Assembly: GCA_037157565.1 (NCBI GenBank)
Contig: JAZHRO010000013.1
Coordinates: forward strand, 72,037,501 to 72,101,500
Direction of reading: 5' to 3'
Length of the DNA: 64,000 nt
DNA from: Thalassia testudinum
Lineage: Eukaryota > Streptophyta > Magnoliopsida > Alismatales > Hydrocharitaceae
How positions within the stretch are numbered: the stretch's first letter is position 1; every line of letters begins with the position of its first letter. The notes beneath the pieces are model-generated. The model searched no databases, was not told the DNA's origin, and saw only the letters and a program-made list of their open reading frames with translations. The translations under genes were made by a program, and so were the position numbers. This document shows positions 12,206 through 21,743 of the stretch, in pieces.

Positions 12206-13104
12206 GGGAGGTTCATGCAAAAAGGAAAACCTAACCTTTGAAATGTTTACATGACCTTTTGAAAAAGAAGTAGAGCCCAAGATGCAGTTAAAATTGTAGG
12301 GAAAAGTCTCAGGAATCACCCTTCTAATTTTGGAAGGGATTCGTCAATCATTCGAGGAGAAATCCCTAGTCAAAGGTCGCCGGAGTGGGAGTTCCTCCGT
12401 GATAATGGTGGAGGGACCTGATTGCAAAGAAGACGACAAAGTTGAGGGCCTTTTGTAAGGATTTTGAAATTTAGGGGCATGTGTGTGAGACAAAAGAGTC
12501 AAACATGACCAAATTGCAAACTAAGTCAAGATGATCTCAGATTGGATCCAAATTTTGGTACAAACCTAACTTAGACCCAAGGAATCTGCTGGTGAAGTCG
12601 TATTTATGTTTCGACCAAGTTTGACTAGGTAAATTATGCAGTTGCCCAAATTAGGGCAACTATCCATCTGAGACTCTATTTTATGTCAAACTGGTTTCTG
12701 AAGGTTTATTCAAAGATGCCAAACCCTAGGGAATATTTTTCTATGATTTTTAGAGGGTTTATATAAAATTGATCCTGACCAGAACCTCTGTTAATTAAGC
12801 GGGTTTGCTTTTATGATTTCAGATGTCATTTAATTGTCGAAACTCGCGAAAATCCATTTCTGTCTGCACAGACCTACTTGTTAGACATTTAAGACCATTT
12901 GACCTTTAATTAACCCTTGAGAAATCCCATGATCGTTTTACAATTGAGATATGCTATTAAAACTATATTTTTACCCCTATTTTCTTATTATTCTCTCAAA
13001 ATGGATTTGCAGTGAATTAGGGTTCTCTGGTGGTTTGTAGGAGCATTTATTCCTTGATTATGATTAATTAAAGCTAGATATGGCTGATGATGATGTTATC
13101 ATCA

Positions 13105-13113
13105 TACCCCCAT
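13105..13113 (-). other. Polypurine tract of M
   Basis: On the minus strand CATGGGGGTA directly precedes the LTR start, inside the same GCAAAAGTTAGGCATGGGGG context as in element A. This is the expected primer site for plus-strand DNA synthesis. Confidence 0.7.
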
Positions 13114-13529
13114 GCCTAACTTTTGCTAGTCCCTTAGCAAAATCTCATGTAATTAACTCAAATTCTAGACTATGTCTTTCTATGCTCAGATTCTTGATGT
13201 GTGCTTTCTTTTATAGATCAGGTCAAAATGCCAATAGCAGGCCTAGAGGTACTCAAGTACCAACTAAGAACCAGACCTGACTAGCTTTACCCTCAGTCTG
13301 CCACAAAGGTTTCTAAGGCCCATAGGAACTAACCTAAGGTTCATTGAACTCTGCGATTAAAGCACCCGTGCTTAAAACATGCTTAGTTCAGGTTCAGTTT
13401 GCAATGCATTGTTGTAAGAGAGATAGAAGAATTTTTTGCATTTTTTTGGAGAGTTTTCTCTCTCTTTTTCTTCTTTATTTCTAGCTTCGGATTGGCTTTA
13501 CAACACGATCTGTATCGGATTCCTAGCTT

Positions 13530-13700
13530 CTACCATCAATCCCCGTAGGTCCCTGGCTTTCGATACTTCGAGATAGCACCGCCCATGGCAACCCCCAGAA
13601 CCCTGGCTTTTGACACTTCGAGATTGTGCCACCCATGGCATTCTGTAGCTAAATTCAGGCCCTGGCAATCGATATTTCAGGATAATCCCACCCATGGCAC
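13530..13700 (-). repeat. Three degenerate tandem units in the M 3' UTR
   Basis: CCATGG-centred units at 13583, 13633 and 13692 (spacing 50 and 59) each carry the string GCCAGGG...TATCTCGAAG on the minus strand. Element A has the same three units at 29208-29360, with spacings of 58 and 50 read on the plus strand. The order and spacing are therefore conserved between the two elements. Confidence 0.75.
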
Positions 13701-14933
13701 CTAGATCAGCACAAGGTGCTTACGTGCCCCCAGTAGGATATTTAGATATCCTATGAGATAAGCACCAAGGAGACGGTATGTTATTGCGCATCTTCGAGGG
13801 AAATTTCCCGCCTCTCCGTGTTGGAAACTCATCCAAATCAACTTGTGTTGAAAGCCGCTCCTAATTTAGGTGGCTTTTCATAACAGAATTAATGCATTTG
13901 CATGATTTTGATAATTAAGTGCACTGAACCAGACTGTGTGTAGATTAGGGTGCTTAGGTTACCGAGCCCTATAAATTAAAGGTCAGTTAATGAGGCCGAA
14001 TAATCCCTAAGCCTTAGACCTAATACTTAAGCTTCGCATTTTCCTCACCCTCTTGAGGACTATCTAGATCTTAACAGATACTTGAATTTTTAAGCCTAAA
14101 ACAAACCCAAGAGGCCTAAGATCAGCACTCATACTAATCTATATGTCTCTTAGCACTTTTCGACTTTATTTCTTTCTTTTGATTTGGCCTAGAACTAAGT
14201 AGATTCCATAATCTTTTACTAATGACTATCTCTTTTTATTTCAATTTGTTTCTCCTTTTAGACATTTAAATCACCTCCTCTCTTCCTCAAGAATGATATG
14301 CAATTTAATTTCTTTCAAAATTTCCACCCCTTTTTTTGTTCTTTTCAAAATTTTCTTTTTTTTGGCTTTTTGGAATATGTTTTTTTTTTTTGTGAGAACC
14401 CTTCAGAACTTTGAATTTTTATATGTTTGCACTTTAACACCCTCTACGCCTAAGTTTTGCAATGTCCTCATTGTAAACCGGAGGGTATGAAATTAGTTTG
14501 GGTTCAATGATTAGAACAGGATAATCGGGTGGGCGAACGGGTCAGGGTGACTGTTTGTAGATGATTTCAAGCTCTAGTACGAGTGCCAAATGTGGAGTTA
14601 ATTATTCTAAAAACTAAACTCAAAGTGCAATAGACGTGAAGTACAAAAGGATAATCAGAAGGATCTCAGGTTTTTTGAATGATGGGTTGTCTCCCGTTAA
14701 GCACTAAATTCAATGCCTTCAGCCGAGAAAAAAATGGTATAGAGGAGTGGTCAAATTAGGCGAATTTTGTAGAGCAAGCACCTTGATCAATAGCCTAGTT
14801 GGTCCAACCAGGTGCTTGTTCAAGTCAACAAGCTGATGATGCAGCCCAAACCCAATCAATCTGGAGGGTTGATAGATGTGAATCAGTAGATGCGGAATCG
14901 ACCATATGCTGTGGAGCCAAGTAGATGTGGAAG

Positions 14934-15940
14934 TCAAAAGCTAAGGTTTGGCTGAATCGGATCAGCCTGGTCAGAGTAGAGATCCTCAAATGAAAAAGGG
15001 TTGGTGGAGGATGTAGGAACCCTATGGGAGTGATAAGAGAAGGATAGGGTGTGATTCGTAGTCTGATCGAAGTTCGAAACCTGATTAAAATGTAGAGAAT
15101 CATGTGCAACCGGCTCATCGAGAAGAGAATCATAGTAGAAATTGAGTCCAATTGCAAGTCGAGGTTGGAAATGGGTTTTGGAAGGCTCTGTATGTGTAGA
15201 ATAGGTGGCATCAACAAGAATTGTCTGTGAGGGCTCCTCTAGGAAGGATTCCAATGTAGGTTCGTCTAAAGAGTCCTCATAATGGCCATCAAAATCAAAT
15301 GTAAATGCTTAAAGAGTGTTTAGAGGGTTATGGAAATCTAAATCAAGGAAAGATTCGAACTCTGGATTGCAGATACTCTTGGCAATTATTGTTTCTGATT
15401 CCTGAGGATAAAAAAGGAATGATTCCATCTCAGTGGAACCTGATTTTGAATCGATGATCTCGGGTTTAGGGACCTCAGAGTCAGAGTCAAAGAATGGGTC
15501 GTGGATGCTGAGGTCGTAGATTGGCTCGTAGTTGTCAGAAAACAAAGGTTCTCCGAAATCAGAGTAGAATTTGAAATCTTCGGAGAATTTGCGAAGATCA
15601 TGTTCTGAACCTGATTCTAGATCAGACGTTCCACCACAGAATGAATCGAGATGTGGAGAAGCAGCAACCTAACTTGGATCTGACCTAAACTCAGAATCCA
15701 AACTCAAGAAGGTGTCCCTATTAGGCATGGGCTCGGGTTCTTAGCTTCTAGGAGAGATCCAATCAAATCCTAACCCTTTCAGCTCCTTGATTTCTATGTC
15801 GTACTTTGGCATGATTTCTGAAAAATCGATTTGCATCTCGGAGGAGTCTGGAGAGGTGTAATCATCAAACATAGGTCCCGAATTGTATTTCAACTCGAAA
15901 ATCTGAGTCTCATCACATGAGGCCTTATAATTATCCCAAA
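14934..15940 (-). pseudogene. Unrecognised acidic ORF of element M
   Basis: One reading frame stays readable for about 335 codons with only three in-frame stops (near 15747, 15669 and 15309) and no frameshift, then ends at 14934. Longest open parts are 15309-15545 and 14934-15254. The product is strongly acidic and rich in Asp, Glu, Ser, Phe and Pro, for example EPIYDLSIHDPFFDSDSEVP and DSLDEPTLESFLEEP. It has no Cys knuckle, protease or polymerase motif. It occupies the place of gag-pol, ending just before the 3' UTR block that follows integrase in A. I do not recognise the family. It could be an element-specific accessory protein or a captured host segment. The steady frame argues against chance. 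Confidence 0.6.
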
Positions 15941-15956
15941 TAGTATCCCAGTGTGG

Positions 15957-16960
15957 TCGGAGAGGGAGTTTGAAGAAGGTTTTGGGCCAAAACCAAGCTG
16001 GGGAGTTCGGCTAGGCATCGCGGGACCTTATATAGGCCATAGGAGGTCTTCCCAAGCTTGCGAGGTTCACGCAAAAAGGAAACCCAAACCTTTGAAAGGT
16101 TCGCATGACCTTTTGGGAAAAAAGTAGAGCCCAAGATGCAGTTCAAATTGTAGGGAAAACACTCAGGAATCTCCCTTCCAATTTTGGAAGGGATTCACCA
16201 ATCAATCACGGAGAAATCCCTAGTCGAAGGTCACCGGAGTGGGAGTTCCTCCGAGATAATGGTGGAGGGACCTGATTGCAAAGAAGAAGACAAAGCTAGG
16301 GTGGCCTTTTGTAAGGTTTTGAAAGTTAGGGGCATGTGTGTGAGAGAAAAGAGTCAGACAGGACTAAATTGCAAACTAAGTTAAGATGATCTCAGATTAG
16401 GTCCAAATTTTGGTACAAACCTAATTCGGACCTAGGAAATCTGATGGTGAAGTCAGATTTATATTTTGACCAAGTTTGATTGGGTAAATTGTGTAGTTAC
16501 CCAAATTAGGACAACTGTCCATCTGAGACTCTATTTTAGGTCAAACTAGTTTCTAAAGGTTTATTCAAAGATGTCAAACCCTAAGGAATATTTTTATATG
16601 ATTTTTAGATGGTTTAGATGAACTTTATCCTGACCAGAACCTCTGTTAATTAAGCGGATCTATTTTTAGGGTTTCAGATGTCATTTAATTCTCAAAATAC
16701 GCGAAAACTCATTTCTGTCTGCACGGACCTACTTGTTAGACATTTAAGACCATTTAACCTTTAATTAACCCTTGAGAAATCCCATGATCGTTTTGCAATT
16801 GAGATATACTATTAAAACTATATTTTTACCCCTATTTTCTTGTTATTCTCTCAAAATGGATTTACAGTGCATTAGGGTTTTCTGGTGGTTATGTAGGAGC
16901 ATTTATTCCTTGATTATGACTAATTAAAGCTAGATATGGCTGATGATGATGTTATCATCA
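15957..16960 (-). mobile_element. 5' LTR remnant of M
   Basis: Matches the start of the 3' LTR (12087-13104) from the palindrome at 16944-16960 through the TATA box at 16027-16034 and then stops abruptly near 15957. Beyond this the acidic ORF region begins. A deletion therefore removed the rest of the LTR, the primer site and the 5' leader. Confidence 0.75.
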
Positions 16961-16965
16961 TCAAC

Positions 16966-18415
16966 TCAAATCTTATTGTAATGAGGGTGTTTGTGACTTG
17001 ATGGAATCAATGAAATCACCCTCAAATGGGGTGTAAGCGCTCAAATCAGATCTGAATGCCCAAGAGCATCAAATCTAATTTAATGCTCTGATGAGTGGGT
17101 GGATTGCGAAATAAAACATGAGGAAATCAGAAAGCGAAATGGGAATATGAAGAGGGAGAAAACAGTGATCAATGAGGGGGTGAAATCATCCCCTCTAATC
17201 TGAAATGATCAGAGGAGGTAGAGTGTAAATTCTACTCTAAATCTACTCCTAAACTACACTAACAACATCACACAGATCAGACAATTCTATGTCTAATTTC
17301 TACTCCTAAACTACTCCAATTATCACTATAGCTAATCTAGAAAGTAGTAAATCCTAATCTAATCAGATGAATGGGACCTTTGGATCCAAAGCCGACGGCT
17401 AAGGAGGAGGAATGGAGGGGGATCTCCAGCGAGTGAAAAGCTCTCTAGTGAATCTTTAAGGTCGTCCTCAGGCATACGTCATCCCTAACGGCAAGGAGGA
17501 AAGTGAGGTGAAAAACCACACCACTGTAACTAATGTGGAGATTGAAAGGGTTAGGGGAGCTGGAGAGGACGAAGAGATCAGCCTCAAGGAAGTAGGAGAG
17601 GAGGTCGATCCCTTGCACGCATGTAAGGGGAGCTCCTTAAGTAGGAAGATGAGTGAATCAGGTCACCTCATGGTGGGATTAGGCAAATAGGGCATGGGCG
17701 GTGGTGGTTTGAGGAGAGGAGCGTGTGCAATCCTAGGCCAAAAGTGGACCGTAGGATCAAATCTGGGCGAGGTGGTGATCGCATGTGCCAAGTCCCGTGA
17801 ACGTTCGAATCAAAGAGAGCCACAAATCGAGCAGTTCAAGGGATGGACGGCTACGATGACCTATGTTCTTCGCATGAATAGTGGCCACGGGCTGCAGCAG
17901 GTGGTGGGTTTTGTTTTGGTGTTTTTGCATAAGAGACCCCTTAGCGAAGGGGTATGAAATTTGTAGGGAGGCCCATAAGTAATAAGGAAAGCTATCAGAG
18001 CAATCCTTAAGGGCTGCAAAAAGGTCCCTGCAGTTTTTAAAAAGGTCCTTAGAGGATGCAATGTGATATGTGAAGGACCTAAATGTGAATCCTTAATTGT
18101 AAGGCCCTAATGATGTCTAAATGCAACCAAGTTTTTAATGAAGCTTAATTGAACATATTAAAAGTTAATTTTACTTTTGATTTGGAGTTTTGAGCTCATT
18201 TGTGTGTTCAATTTATAATTGGATCACCATTTTGTATTTATTAATAGAATATCTCAATAATTGACTTAATTATGCATTTTTAGCATAAAATTGATGTTTT
18301 AGGTCTTTTTCTCTATTTTTCACACTTAACCCTTTTTATGTGTTAATTCCATAGTGTTTGACCTAGTCTCAAGCTTAATTTAGGCAATTTAGCTATGATG
18401 AGTCACAACTCATAA
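16966..18415 (-). mobile_element. Start segment of LTR L
   Basis: The segment continues L on the right side of M and ends with the decayed LTR-start palindrome at 18396-18415. Small ORFs here (60-90 codons) overlap on both strands and resemble nothing. I see no other structure. Confidence 0.5.
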
Positions 18416-18439
18416 CTTGGTAACCCTCTTACTGGCAGG

Positions 18440-18800
18440 CCAACTATAGCCCAGGCTCTTGGTGGACGAAGGTAGTGCCATCGATGTCCTCTTTTCGAAG
18501 ACACTACTTAAGTTGGGCTTCAAAGATGAGCACCTTTCCCCATCAACTCACCTAGTTGTGGGATTCGACAATCACAAGGTGATGCTAAAAGGGGAAATCA
18601 GCCTTCCCTTGTCCATCTACGACGAAGACAAGCATCTCAACAGACGACCACGTTCATAGCGACCGGGTTAACGATGGCATTTGATGGCATTATCGACCAT
18701 CTAACAACCCACGCCTTTTGCCTGATCTCCTCCTCGTATTTCCAATTCATGCTATTCCAAACTCCTCGAGGAGTAGGAATAGTGCATGGGGATCAAACGG
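18440..18800 (+). pseudogene. pro: Protease of G
   Basis: The frame at 18459-18659 has LVDEGSAIDVLF followed by GFDNHKVMLKGEISLPLSI, the layout of the retropepsin domain in Tat elements (active-site segment, then a flap-like region). The domain would cut the gag-pol polyprotein. The usual VDGGSS-type active-site string is altered to VDEGSA. It is followed by stops and frame changes. It resumes pol of G after the L/M insertion. Confidence 0.75.
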
Positions 18801-19239
18801 CTAGACGAGAACTCCTAGGGATCGAGTTGGAATGATCCATGGAACCAAGACCCCCGAAGCCTCAGAAATGAGGGAAGATAAAACAGCTCTGGTTGATCTA
18901 CCAGCGACTTCGAAGCTCCAACCAGGCTCTTCAGCCATGGCTATCCAGCTATATCCTAACGACACTACCAAGTTCTTCAAGGTCAGAGCAGACTTGATCC
19001 ATCCAAGGTTCAAGAGTTGCTACTCTTGCTTAGGACCAACACAGACATTTTCTCTTGGTTCGCTAAAGACTTGCCGAGGGTGGACCCAACCCTGATTTAA
19101 AACCACCTCAATATTCAGGTGGGTGCCCGGATAGTTAAATAGGCATGTAGACACAAGTCAGCCGAACAATGGCAAACAGCTGAGGCTGAAGTCTAAAAGC
19201 TCCTTACAGCTGGCTTGATCAGGGAGTCCTTGTACCTAG

Positions 19240-20340
19240 AATGTCTCTCAAATGTGGTCATGGTGAAGAAAGCCAATGGAAAATGGTGAATGTGCGTAGA
19301 CTTCACCAACCTAAATGAAGCCTACCCAAAGGACTAATTCCCCTTGTCAAGAGTGGATGCTCTAGTAGATTCCTTCAGTGGTCAGTCCTACATGTCCTTC
19401 CTGGATGCTTACAACAGGTACCACCAGATTAGCCTTACTCCGATAAACAAACCTCATACCCTGTTCATAACATATAGGGGTCTGTTTCAGTATAGAGTCA
19501 TGTCGTTTGGCTTGAAAAACGCTGGAGCAACTTACCAATGCCATGTAAATATGATTTTTTTTCATTGAATAGGAAAATCATTTGAAGTGTACGTAGATGA
19601 TATGTTGGTGAAGGGATCAAATTTCCCTCAACGCTTAGAATATTTGGCAAAAGTGTTCCTTGTCTTACGGAACACTCGCCTCCACCTAAACCTCAAGAAG
19701 TGTGTATTTGGGGTTTCAGCCATGAAATTCTTGGGGTTCTTGATTTCCAGTAGAGGAATCAAAGCCAACCCTGACAAGATTCAGGCAATCATAGCCTTGG
19801 AACCACCAAGTACTCTGAAAGGAATGTAGTTATTAGTCGGCAAGATCACCTCTTTAGGTTGATTCTTGTCTCGATCTTCTAATAAATGTCTTCCCTTCTT
19901 TGAGTGCATAAAAAAAGGCAAAGGCTATACCGTCGCCCATTAGACTCCTCATCACTAGAAGGCTTTAAAGGGAGTAAAGGAAGCACTCAGAAGTCCCCCC
20001 ATCCTGATGACTCCTAAGTCTGGGGAACCTCTTTACCCATACCTGGTGGCGTCCATGTTTGCCATCAATGCCATCGTAGTCGATGAATGAGAAGTGGGGC
20101 AACAACCGATATACTTCATCAGCAAGACCTATCAAGGCATGGAAGCTAAGTATATGGTCGTGGAGAAACTCGAGCTAGCTTTAGTGATTGTCTCCAGAAA
20201 GCTACGTCCATACTTCCAAGCCTATACAATAGTGATCCTGTCCAACTACCCCCTGCGGCGAATGTTACATAAGCCCACAGGGTCAGCTCGACAGGTAAAG
20301 TGGCTTATGGAATTGGCGGAGTTTGACGTCTAGTACCAGC
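19240..20340 (+). pseudogene. pol: Reverse transcriptase of G
   Basis: Motifs in order: VKKANGKW and CVDFTNLNEAYPKD (19262-19336), FPLSRVDALVDSFSGQSYMS, a DAYNRYHQI block, QYRVMSFGLKNAGATYQ, and the catalytic YVDDML at 19590-19607, followed by FLGFLISSRGIKANPDKI. These are Tat-lineage Ty3 reverse transcriptase blocks. The YVDD box is intact, but several stops (in the CVDF block, before FPLS, before the YVDD block, and after 19829) make the gene dead. The thumb/connection part ends near 20333. Confidence 0.88.
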
Positions 20341-20379
20341 CAAGAAGATCAATCAATGGACAAGTCTTGGTGGACTTTG

Positions 20380-20810
20380 TGGCAGAATTTACAAACCCAG
20401 ATGCCTCCCTTAGCCAACCTTGGGAGCTATATGTAGATGGCTCATCCATGATAGTTGGGTCTGGGTTGGCATAGCCTTAACTGCCCCAGATGACATTATA
20501 AGTACGCCATTAAACTTGTCTTCCCAGCATCCAACAATCAGGCGGAATATGAGACCATGTTAGCCAGCATTTAGGTGGCAAAATAAAAGGCGTCTCTTTG
20601 CTGGAAGTATTCATCGATTCCTAGTTGGTCGCCAATTAAATCAATGGCGAGTACCAAGCCCGAGATCCAAATATGATCTTGTATGTTGACAAGGTCAATG
20701 AGGAATTGTCGGACTTCAGAACCGTCTTGATTAGGCAAATATCGCGATCCAACAACGCCCTAGCGGATGCATTGGCTCGCCTAGCCTCAGCGATCCCACT
20801 CGAGCATGAG
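20380..20810 (+). pseudogene. pol: RNase H of G
   Basis: WELYVDGSS (about 20427-20455) supplies the first acidic residue of the RNase H fold, and NNALADALARLAS (about 20750-20790) is the closing motif with its Asp. Between them the frame has stops and a frameshift. The enzyme would remove RNA from the RNA-DNA hybrid during reverse transcription. Confidence 0.8.
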
Positions 20811-21039
20811 AAGGATATCTGTCTCCAAACACTGAAGGAGCCAACAGTACTTGCTCCCAAGATGTTCATGATAGAGCAATACATATCATGGATGATGCCT
20901 ATCATCACCTACTTGAACACTGGCGAGCTACCCCCAAGGGAACCACGATCCAAGGCATTATGCTTGAAGGACTCTAGGTACACCTTAATAGAGGGACAAT
21001 TGTACAAGCGAGGATATTCCACCCCCTTGTTGTGATGCC

Positions 21040-21743
21040 TTACAAAAGAGGAGGCATCTCAGGCTCTCCAAGAAGCCCATAGAGGTATATGAAGGAATTA
21101 TGAAGGGTACAAGGAATGCTTGACCCGGCTGTTCCAGGCGAGGTATTTCTAGCCCTAGATGAAGCAGCAATGCAAGGATTTTGTGTGCAAGTGTGACAAG
21201 TGCCAACAGTTTGCTACCTTGAACCACTTGTTTCCTGGACAATTAATGCCTATCATGTCACCCATCCCCTTTGCCAAATGGGGCATGGACTTCATAAGCC
21301 CTTTCCCGCCAATCCCGGCTTAGAAGTGGTTCATACTAGTGGTGGTGGACTATTTCTCCAAGTGGGTCGAGGGTGAGGCCATGGCTAGCCCAACAGTCGA
21401 TAGGGCCATCTCGTTCGTCTAAAAAAGCATCATAACATGGTACAGGATACCTCAGTGCATTGTCACAGACAATGGTACCCAGTTCGCTTGTAAAAAGTTC
21501 TAAGAATTTTGCACCAATTGAGATATCTGCCTATGCTTCATGACCGTGGGTCACCCCCAAGCAAACAAACAGGTGAAGGTAACTAACCATACCAATATCT
21601 CTGCGTTGAAACGCCATTGGATTCAACCAAAGAGAGGTAGGCAGCCGAGCTACCAGATGTACTGTGCGGCTGCAGGACATGCCAAAGGACTTTCACAAGC
21701 TACACACCATTCAGTCTTGTGTACGGCATGGAAGCCCAGCTAC
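21040..21743 (+). pseudogene. pol: Integrase of G, main part, broken by H
   Basis: The zinc-binding module (EAHRGI ... CKCDKCQQF, about 21073-21210) is followed by the catalytic core. The first Asp is in WGMDFISPFPP (about 21280), the second in TDNGTQFA (about 21466), and the Glu position in HPQANKQVKVTN is Lys (AAG at 21576-21578) where the family has Glu. At least four stops are present. Element H is inserted at 21743 with duplication of GCTAC, and the gene continues at 47129. Confidence 0.88.

Larger units (their letters stand above)
10501..13104 (-). mobile_element. 3' LTR of M
   Basis: Bounded on the right by the LTR-start palindrome (13088-13104) and the polypurine tract, and on the left by sequence matching the family end (ATATTTAAAACCC). 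The U5-like end has the ACTCGA...AACACAGGGA block seen in the A family. It aligns with the 5' LTR remnant over 12087-13104 versus 15957-16960, with many substitutions, so M is old. Confidence 0.75.
10501..16960 (-). mobile_element. Non-autonomous Athila-like element M, reverse
   Basis: On the minus strand: 5' LTR remnant 16960-15957, acidic ORF 15940-14934, a 3' untranslated region closely related to that of element A (including the GCTTAACGGGAG block near 14700), polypurine tract 13113-13105, and 3' LTR 13104-10501. Both LTRs start with the palindrome TGATGATAACATCATCA. Flanks TCAGC (10496-10500) and TCAAC (16961-16965) fit a TSD with one transition. The rest of the 5' LTR, the primer site and all of gag-pol are missing, so M depended on a relative for replication proteins. 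Confidence 0.75.
6656..18415 (-). mobile_element. Athila-like LTR L with its primer site, reverse, split by M
   Basis: On the minus strand the LTR begins at 18415 with a decayed palindrome (TTATGAGTTGTGACTCATCA; TG has become TT). It is interrupted by M (10501-16960) and ends near 6726, just before a tRNA-Asp-like primer site at 6687-6704. Only about 30 bases of internal sequence remain before gag of G resumes, so the rest of L and its other LTR are gone and no TSD is visible. Excluding M, about 5.2 kb remains, which is long for an Athila LTR. Further unresolved insertions in 7.2-10.5 kb are likely. Confidence 0.55.

Noticed and set aside
15309..15545. M acidic ORF considered as an Athila env-like gene
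   Set aside because: No signal peptide or hydrophobic membrane segment is visible, and it lies upstream of the block that follows integrase, not after it. Left as unrecognised.
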